This document shows positions 29,948 to 31,189 of a DNA stretch of 31,189 nt, in pieces (the first letter of the stretch is position 1; each line of letters starts with the position of its first letter). The notes beneath the pieces are model-generated. The model saw only the letters and a program-made list of their open reading frames with translations. It did not search any database and was not told where the DNA came from. Source of the DNA: a virus; IMG/VR virus record IMGVR_UViG_3300027821_000019, positions 1 through 31,189 of that record; one strand, given 5' to 3'. Made by a program: the position numbers and the translations under genes.

Positions 29948-30086
29948 GGCGATCCTTTCGAGGGCGGCCGCCGCGTTTCCCGTTTTCACGGGACGCGGCG
30001 ACCTTGGCGGGGGAGGTGGAACGGCCGCCGAGGCGGCCGAGGGCGACGAACGGCGTGAGCTTGCGTGTTTGATTAGGTTTTTTCAC
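29937..30086 (-). CDS. Small basic 'GGRPRK' protein upstream of integrase
   Basis: A 49-residue protein that starts with GTG (MKKPNQTRKLTPFVALGRLG) and contains SPAKVAASRENGKRGGRPRK, the KGG-like/AT-hook tail widely seen in short proteins near phage or plasmid recombination genes. It is positively charged and likely binds DNA. It overlaps the int start by 11 bases. No Shine-Dalgarno is seen, and a TATACT box lies only six bases upstream, so its message may be leaderless. It might be a recombination directionality factor, which has not yet been identified here. Confidence 0.6.
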   Translation of the reverse strand: MKKPNQTRKLTPFVALGRLGGRSTSPAKVAASRENGKRGGRPRKDRHVR

Positions 30087-30088
30087 GG

Positions 30089-30112
30089 CCCAAGTATAAC
30101 ACGACGCTTGGG
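30089..30112 (-). promoter_or_regulatory. Dyad and -10-like box before the integrase operon
   Basis: CCCAAG (30089-30094) and CTTGGG (30107-30112) are inverted around 12 bases. On the minus strand TATACT covers 30098-30093, inside the dyad and six bases from the GTG. No good -35 box is seen. This could be an activated, operator-controlled promoter for the small basic protein and int. Confidence 0.4.
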
Positions 30113-30113
30113 T

Positions 30114-30551
30114 TTATGGCTGTTTCCGCCAATCCACGACGAACGGTTTCGCCGTCCGCTTGTACTTGTCGCCGACTTTTTTGAGAAAACCCGCTTGCAG
30201 TAACGGGCTGTACCCGATGCGCCCGCCGCTGCCGACGGCCGCCGTGATCTCGGCCGACGTAAGCGGCCCCTTCTCCTCGACGAACGCGAGCACGCGGGCC
30301 GTGCGTTCGCGGATCGCGAGTTTCTCGCGCGTATGGTCGCCCCGGCCGCTCTTTTTCGATTTCGGTTTCGATTTCGGGGCACGGCGGGCGGCGTCGAGCG
30401 CGAGCGCGTCGCCGAGGACGTCGGCCGAACGCTCGACCCGCTTGTCGACCGCGTGCCCGTTCAACGCCGCCGCCGCGAGACGATACGCCGCCGCCGCGCG
30501 TTCGGCCTCGGTCGCGAGGGCTAACAGTTTCTCGATCGCTTTGCTGCTCAT
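30114..30551 (-). CDS. Winged-helix-like DNA-binding protein
   Basis: A 145-residue protein. The C-terminal half, ARVLAFVEEKGPLTSAEITA, then GRIGYSPLLQAGFLKKVGDK, has the helix-turn-helix and wing order of a winged helix. The N-terminal 50 residues form Ala-rich helices, and a Lys/Ser/Pro stretch (APKSKPKSKKSG) joins the two. Start overlaps the previous gene by four bases (ATGA). In the lysogeny operon it may be a regulator or an exclusion protein; no specific name can be given. Confidence 0.6.
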   Translation of the reverse strand: MSSKAIEKLLALATEAERAAAAYRLAAAALNGHAVDKRVERSADVLGDALALDAARRAPKSKPKSKKSGRGDHTREKLAIRERTARVLAFVEEKGPLTSAEITAAVGSGGRIGYSPLLQAGFLKKVGDKYKRTAKPFVVDWRKQP

Positions 30552-31051
30552 GTCGTCGTCGATCCTTGTCGCGCAGTGAACCGATCGACCCGTACGCGAT
30601 GCGCGTGATCACGGCGGGCGGCCTTGCGTCGTTTCCGGGTGTTCGTTTCGGCGGCGGCCTCGGCGGCGTCGCGCGTCTTGAGCGACGCGAACGTATGCAC
30701 GGCGGCGCCTTTCTCAAGGTGTCGCTTGACCCATGATTCGAGCGGCGCGTTGCCGCCGAGGCCCTTGATCTCGAACACGGCCCCGAGGACGGCGATCGCG
30801 ATCGACCCGATGCGGGGCAAGGCGAGCGCGGCGGGCGGGACGTTCTCGAACACGTCGCGGACGTCTTTGACGTGTAAGTGCCGATTGAGCACGGCCGACA
30901 ACGTCGCCGCCGCGAGGAAATTAAAACAGTCGACGTGCGCGAGCGCGGCGCGATCGAACGTGTCGCGCCCGATCCGCAACAACACGGCGTCGTGACGTTC
31001 GCGTAAGCGTTTGGTGATGTACGTGCCGAGGACGCGATCGGACAAGTCCAT
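30548..31051 (-). CDS. Hypothetical 167-aa protein of the lysogeny operon
   Basis: Begins MDLSDRVLGTYITKRLRERH after AGAGGATC. Middle part is hydrophobic and helical (FNFLAAATLSAVLNRHLHVK, PRIGSIAIAVLGAVFEIKG), with a late cationic tail (TRKRRKAARRDHAHRVRVDR). No recognisable family. It is coupled to the winged-helix gene and follows the partial gene at the right edge. It might be a superinfection-exclusion or other lysogenic-conversion protein, but only location suggests this. Confidence 0.55.
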   Translation of the reverse strand: MDLSDRVLGTYITKRLRERHDAVLLRIGRDTFDRAALAHVDCFNFLAAATLSAVLNRHLHVKDVRDVFENVPPAALALPRIGSIAIAVLGAVFEIKGLGGNAPLESWVKRHLEKGAAVHTFASLKTRDAAEAAAETNTRKRRKAARRDHAHRVRVDRFTARQGSTTT

Positions 31052-31066
31052 ACAGTGATCCTCTGG

Positions 31067-31189
31067 TTAGGCGCGGCGTTTGGGGTACCGGGTGAACGTC
31101 ACGACGGCGACGGCGCGACGAATGACGAGGGGGAGATCGGTTATCGCGCGACGTTCGTGATTGACACCGCGCGAATTATGTGAGGGGGG
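31067..31189 (-). CDS. 3' part of a leftward ORF entering from the right edge
   Basis: An open minus-strand frame from the edge, starting in the terminal C run and reading SHNSRGVNHERRAITDLPLV then IRRAVAVVTFTRYPKRRA and TAA, 15 bases before the next start. There is no internal ATG, so its start is beyond the window. It is probably the other end of the small ORF that begins at 89, linked by the homopolymer; the join is in frame only for some tract lengths. Confidence 0.45.
   Translation of the reverse strand, partial: PPSHNSRGVNHERRAITDLPLVIRRAVAVVTFTRYPKRRA

Noticed and set aside
1-31189. tRNA genes or reverse-transcriptase diversity element
   Set aside because: I saw no cloverleaf-type sequence with CCA-end features, and no reverse transcriptase motif or template/variable repeat pair.

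Overview
The window looks like an almost complete genome of a temperate, long-tailed (siphovirus-type, HK97-fold capsid) bacteriophage or prophage, GC-rich, probably assembled from a metagenome. Evidence for the phage: P27-type small terminase, large terminase with both ATPase and nuclease motifs, a protease-capsid fusion, HK97-like portal, head-tail connectors, a tail tube candidate, a tail chaperone with a canonical -1 slippery site, an 849-residue tape measure, a tail hub and a fibre with an S74 chaperone domain. A tyrosine integrase and a divergent repressor/HTH pair point to lysogeny. A small predicted lipoprotein and a possible capsule-degrading beta-helix protein favour a Gram-negative host; no host taxon can be named from the sequence.

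Layout. Leftward lysogeny genes lie at both ends: the repressor (655 to 194) and the start of a small gene at the left edge, and at the right edge the end of a small gene followed by an unknown 167-aa gene, a winged-helix protein, a 49-aa basic protein and the integrase (to 28685). The window starts with 22 G and ends with 6 G. I infer that the real molecule is circular (or circularly permuted) and that the assembly broke in a G tract inside the leftward operon, so that repressor-to-integrase is one transcription unit crossing the ends. Rightward early genes (848-7273): HTH protein, RecT annealase, zinc-ribbon proteins, a PD-(D/E)XK nuclease, a coiled-coil protein, a replication-initiator-like protein with a degraded or frameshifted tail, a RusA resolvase and small genes. 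Packaging and head (7270-16245): HNH, TerS, TerL, protease-capsid fusion, Ig-like protein, portal, collagen/carbohydrate-binding-like protein, connectors. Tail (16255-27773): tube, chaperones, tape measure, 1402-aa hub with a very large repeat insertion, S74 fibre, accessory proteins, beta-helix protein. The end of the late operon carries a lipoprotein and a one-helix or two-helix membrane peptide. I recognise no endolysin.

Between the late operon and the integrase (28133-28684) there is no convincing gene but a dense set of inverted repeats and an array of about seven GGTTGCGGTT-like sites in both orientations around an AT-rich core, the best candidate for attP or a replication origin.

The most interesting points are the G tract within a lysogeny-region ORF, the GGTTGCGGTT array, the 20-bp direct repeats that frame an insertable small gene after rusA, the compositionally foreign centre of the S74 fibre, the hub protein with about 830 inserted residues between two copies of a flanking module, and the out-of-frame 24-bp repeats after the replication gene. 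All calls are from reading the sequence; no database search was run.
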